Shown one piece after another: positions 15,701 to 16,513 of a stretch of DNA of 16,513 nucleotides. Made by a program: the position numbers and the translations under genes. The notes beneath the pieces were generated by a model. It did not search any database. It was not told the DNA's origin and saw only the letters and a program-made list of their open reading frames with translations. This DNA is from Clostridiales bacterium (GTDB taxonomy: Bacteria; Bacillota; Clostridia; Christensenellales; Aristaeellaceae): positions 1-16,513 of the forward strand of contig SFOF01000026.1 in the NCBI GenBank assembly GCA_004552515.1. The letters are read 5' to 3'. Each line of letters begins with the position of its first letter. Position 1 is the first letter of the stretch.

Positions 15701-16513
15701 CGCATACTGGACGAGCTGGGGCGGCACTATGGCGTGGAGATCGAGATCGTGGACAGCATTGAGGGCGGCAGGGCGAACGCCGTCTATGAGGGCGGCAACA
15801 GAATCAAGGTGGCGCTGGACGCGGCTGATCAGGCCTATGTGCAGGTGGGCACGCACGAGCTGGTGCATTACCTGAAAAACAGGGACGAGGCCGGATACCG
15901 CGTCGTGGAGAAGATGGTCGTTGACGAACTGAGCAAGGCCGAGGACTTCAGCCTTGAGGACGCGATCCTCGAACGCCGCGCAGAATACGCAGCGCAGGAC
16001 GTCATGATCGACGACAGCGCGGCCATGGAAGAAATCGTGGCCGAGGCCATCCCGAGCATCTGGGGCGACGAGCGCGCCGTAAACGCGTTTGTGTCGCAGA
16101 ACAGAAGCCTTGCGCAGAAGGTACGCGACTTTATCGTGGACTTTGTCGAGCGGCTCAAGCAGTACGCCGTGGACTACGCCGTCGATCAGGACAGGACGGA
16201 GATACTGGCGCTCCAGAGCCGGGAGCAGGACGCTGTGGGCACGCTGGAGCAGATTGCACGCACGTTTGATCTGGCGCTGGAGAGCGCGCGGGAGAAGGAG
16301 CAGAGCGGCAGGCAGATGGCGCAAACCGAGAGCCTTGAGACGCGGAAAACGGAGCGGCGCGTCAATCTACCGGACGGCGTGAAGTATTCCATCAAGAGCT
16401 TCAGGGAACAGATACAGGACGTGATTGATGGGAAATTCCCTGAGAACGACCATGTGTATGTGATGGAAACGCCGGAAGTGCTTCAGAGCATAGGCCTTAA
16501 GAAGCTGCCCATG
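12773..16513 (+). CDS. Giant polyvalent-type phage protein with zinc-peptidase motif, 3' partial
   Basis: The frame is open from a GTG at 12773 to the window edge (1247 residues visible) without a stop, so the protein is truncated here by the window. AGGTGAT seven bases upstream supports the GTG. Residues 3-12 and 21-30 are two copies of an FxxYAxxKYG motif. A long charged helical region runs to about 520. Gly/Ala-rich hydrophobic stretches lie at about 533-567, 579-592 and 687-712 and could insert in a membrane. A charged, disordered Glu/Lys/Thr region covers roughly 790-940. HELVH at 1028-1032 is a zinc-peptidase motif, with downstream acidic candidates at 1067-1071 and 1086-1091. From 1203 (VKYSIKSFREQIQD) a further domain begins that resembles the C-terminal domains of phage MuF/polyvalent proteins; its identity is uncertain. 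The likely role is an ejected virion protein acting during DNA entry or early takeover. Confidence 0.75.
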   Translation, partial: MSFADYARKKYGGQNANEQSFSSYAQGKYGTERGDAYAREQRQKEQISNALNSFVDGYKRRRAEEDAALEAAKAAEKERKRQEELVKHGIKSAGSVSGSVSAIAGAAEALERRLNSQRSTPENAARVLENKRRETSQIMPNGSFSKTAMPYSDRERVPAKAVETVQPEETHTGAKKQRRQKGSIQNMDRRLNALKPVVSPMIDTGAQEETQNSPRTVDLDKLLARGAYANNNRLQRDADKWLSTASNGAKRAAKQEGDELLYIDGAAQAEYLRAKKAYDDYVAKYDRMQGPFLDGKGNLITNDDIKARKAELKAAMDAAMDAARAEQRHALAGEYKRLANRPDFKENLQNGYRREDQVLETATDGARFKSEEAQLIYNMTDAERRILTYLRNTQGEEAAKDYIAVLKPDLEQRVHDAVAEHVTELTEKAPVTMSAVSALANIDNTIRGGAYTLKSAAAKLAGNEDYEMDPNDLSYTGGTARNAIRNNVGERLNKYFADNEAVQNYLSNIGRNLGVKELRSGTAPKFVYDTIMSGVVDSTAAGVIGGAFGSTAVGAALVSGSALVDTARDVKMQGGSDERALALGSVAGLLEYATEKMGFDRLADMITNGGRGGIRAVLSNMASEYMEEGGSSIGNYLAEWAADAIEGVNMSTFRQTRQAYIDAGLSEADATRRTWTDFALQVNRDGMGGALGGAIMGGGAQVVGKVFNAVAQREYNDAVDRAAEAGDAAAKAYRFNDNGLLRRSDYDSAFNTIWNGAADGLTLEQIEQAAPDIVGTLDEAQKQGIFDAAKNDVKQKAAAELEKKTDKEYEAPFGEEDAKAKDEADKGKQTANLDNGKSADEAAKTPAVQRPQIQIAQIDEAGNRTESTVFERKNTETAKQAQTERTETQPAREHTTEQHETAAEPPVSRDQTKGGEIVDRTEETRQRGAEAVSERVSEENRGEIEAYVTDQKKTAKGGVKRSYTAQKLTRQQKGQIRILDELGRHYGVEIEIVDSIEGGRANAVYEGGNRIKVALDAADQAYVQVGTHELVHYLKNRDEAGYRVVEKMVVDELSKAEDFSLEDAILERRAEYAAQDVMIDDSAAMEEIVAEAIPSIWGDERAVNAFVSQNRSLAQKVRDFIVDFVERLKQYAVDYAVDQDRTEILALQSREQDAVGTLEQIARTFDLALESAREKEQSGRQMAQTESLETRKTERRVNLPDGVKYSIKSFREQIQDVIDGKFPENDHVYVMETPEVLQSIGLKKLPM
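13712..13735 (+). repeat. Two tandem copies of a 12-base repeat inside the giant gene
   Basis: GCGGCCATGGAT occurs twice head to tail (13712-13723, 13724-13735), followed by a partial third copy. It encodes an AAMD repeat inside a long charged helix (AAMDAAMDAARAE). It keeps frame, so copy-number change would lengthen the helix by four residues. Probably slippage within an alanine-rich helix, without special function. Confidence 0.6.

Noticed and set aside
12497..16324. Long minus-strand open frame of about 1275 codons
   Set aside because: It lies opposite the ejection and giant protein genes, has no ribosome binding site, and encodes low-complexity Arg/Leu/Val-rich sequence typical of the antisense of GC-rich genes. 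The plus strand has domains, motifs and proper gene junctions.
1..16513. CRISPR arrays, tRNA genes, insertion sequences, integrase or att sites
   Set aside because: I saw no regularly spaced repeats, tRNA-like cloverleaf, transposase motif with terminal inverted repeats, or recombinase gene. The cassette at 4464-6640 has no visible terminal repeats or target duplication.

Overview
The window is part of the late (virion structural) region of a tailed phage or prophage. The host is probably an anaerobic, GC-rich Bacillota (Clostridia-like) bacterium. This rests on strong AAGGAGG-type ribosome binding sites, short or overlapping gene junctions, GC- and C-ending codons, and phage proteins resembling those of gut Firmicutes phages. 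The host cannot be fixed from this sequence alone. No integrase, repressor, terminase or att site is visible, so prophage versus free phage is undecided.

Layout, left to right. 1-206: leader with no assignable gene, holding a strong Shine-Dalgarno followed by a two-codon ORF. 207-4370: head module, with portal (TTG start), probable scaffolding protein and major capsid protein, in the usual late-operon order. 4464-6640: a gene in the opposite orientation with its own promoter, ribosome binding site and terminator. It encodes a glycyl radical enzyme of the pyruvate formate-lyase superfamily and separates the capsid gene from the neck genes. 6677-9132: neck module, with a small hypothetical protein, a probable gp4-like head-closure protein and a gp10-like tail accessory protein whose length matches P22 gp10. 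This points to a short-tailed (podovirus-type) virion. 9129-11339: tail fibre or spike with coiled coil, ligand-binding-like domain, beta-rich shaft and C-terminal beta domain. 11412 to the end: two probable internal or ejected proteins. The second is a very large polyvalent-type protein with an HELVH zinc-peptidase motif and Gly/Ala-rich hydrophobic stretches, cut by the window end.

The plus-strand genes form one coherent unit: capsid assembly, head closure, host recognition, and proteins probably delivered with the DNA. The glycyl radical enzyme does not fit virion assembly. It has the architecture of a moron (an extra cargo gene with its own signals), probably expressed in the lysogen. Its active-site loop keeps the catalytic cysteine and its C-terminus keeps the radical glycine. 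The glutamate found in the common dehydratase/lyase motif GCVEP is absent (SCMGI here), as is the double cysteine of true pyruvate formate-lyase. Its reaction is therefore unknown, and no activating enzyme is present in the window. This is the most interesting element of the window.
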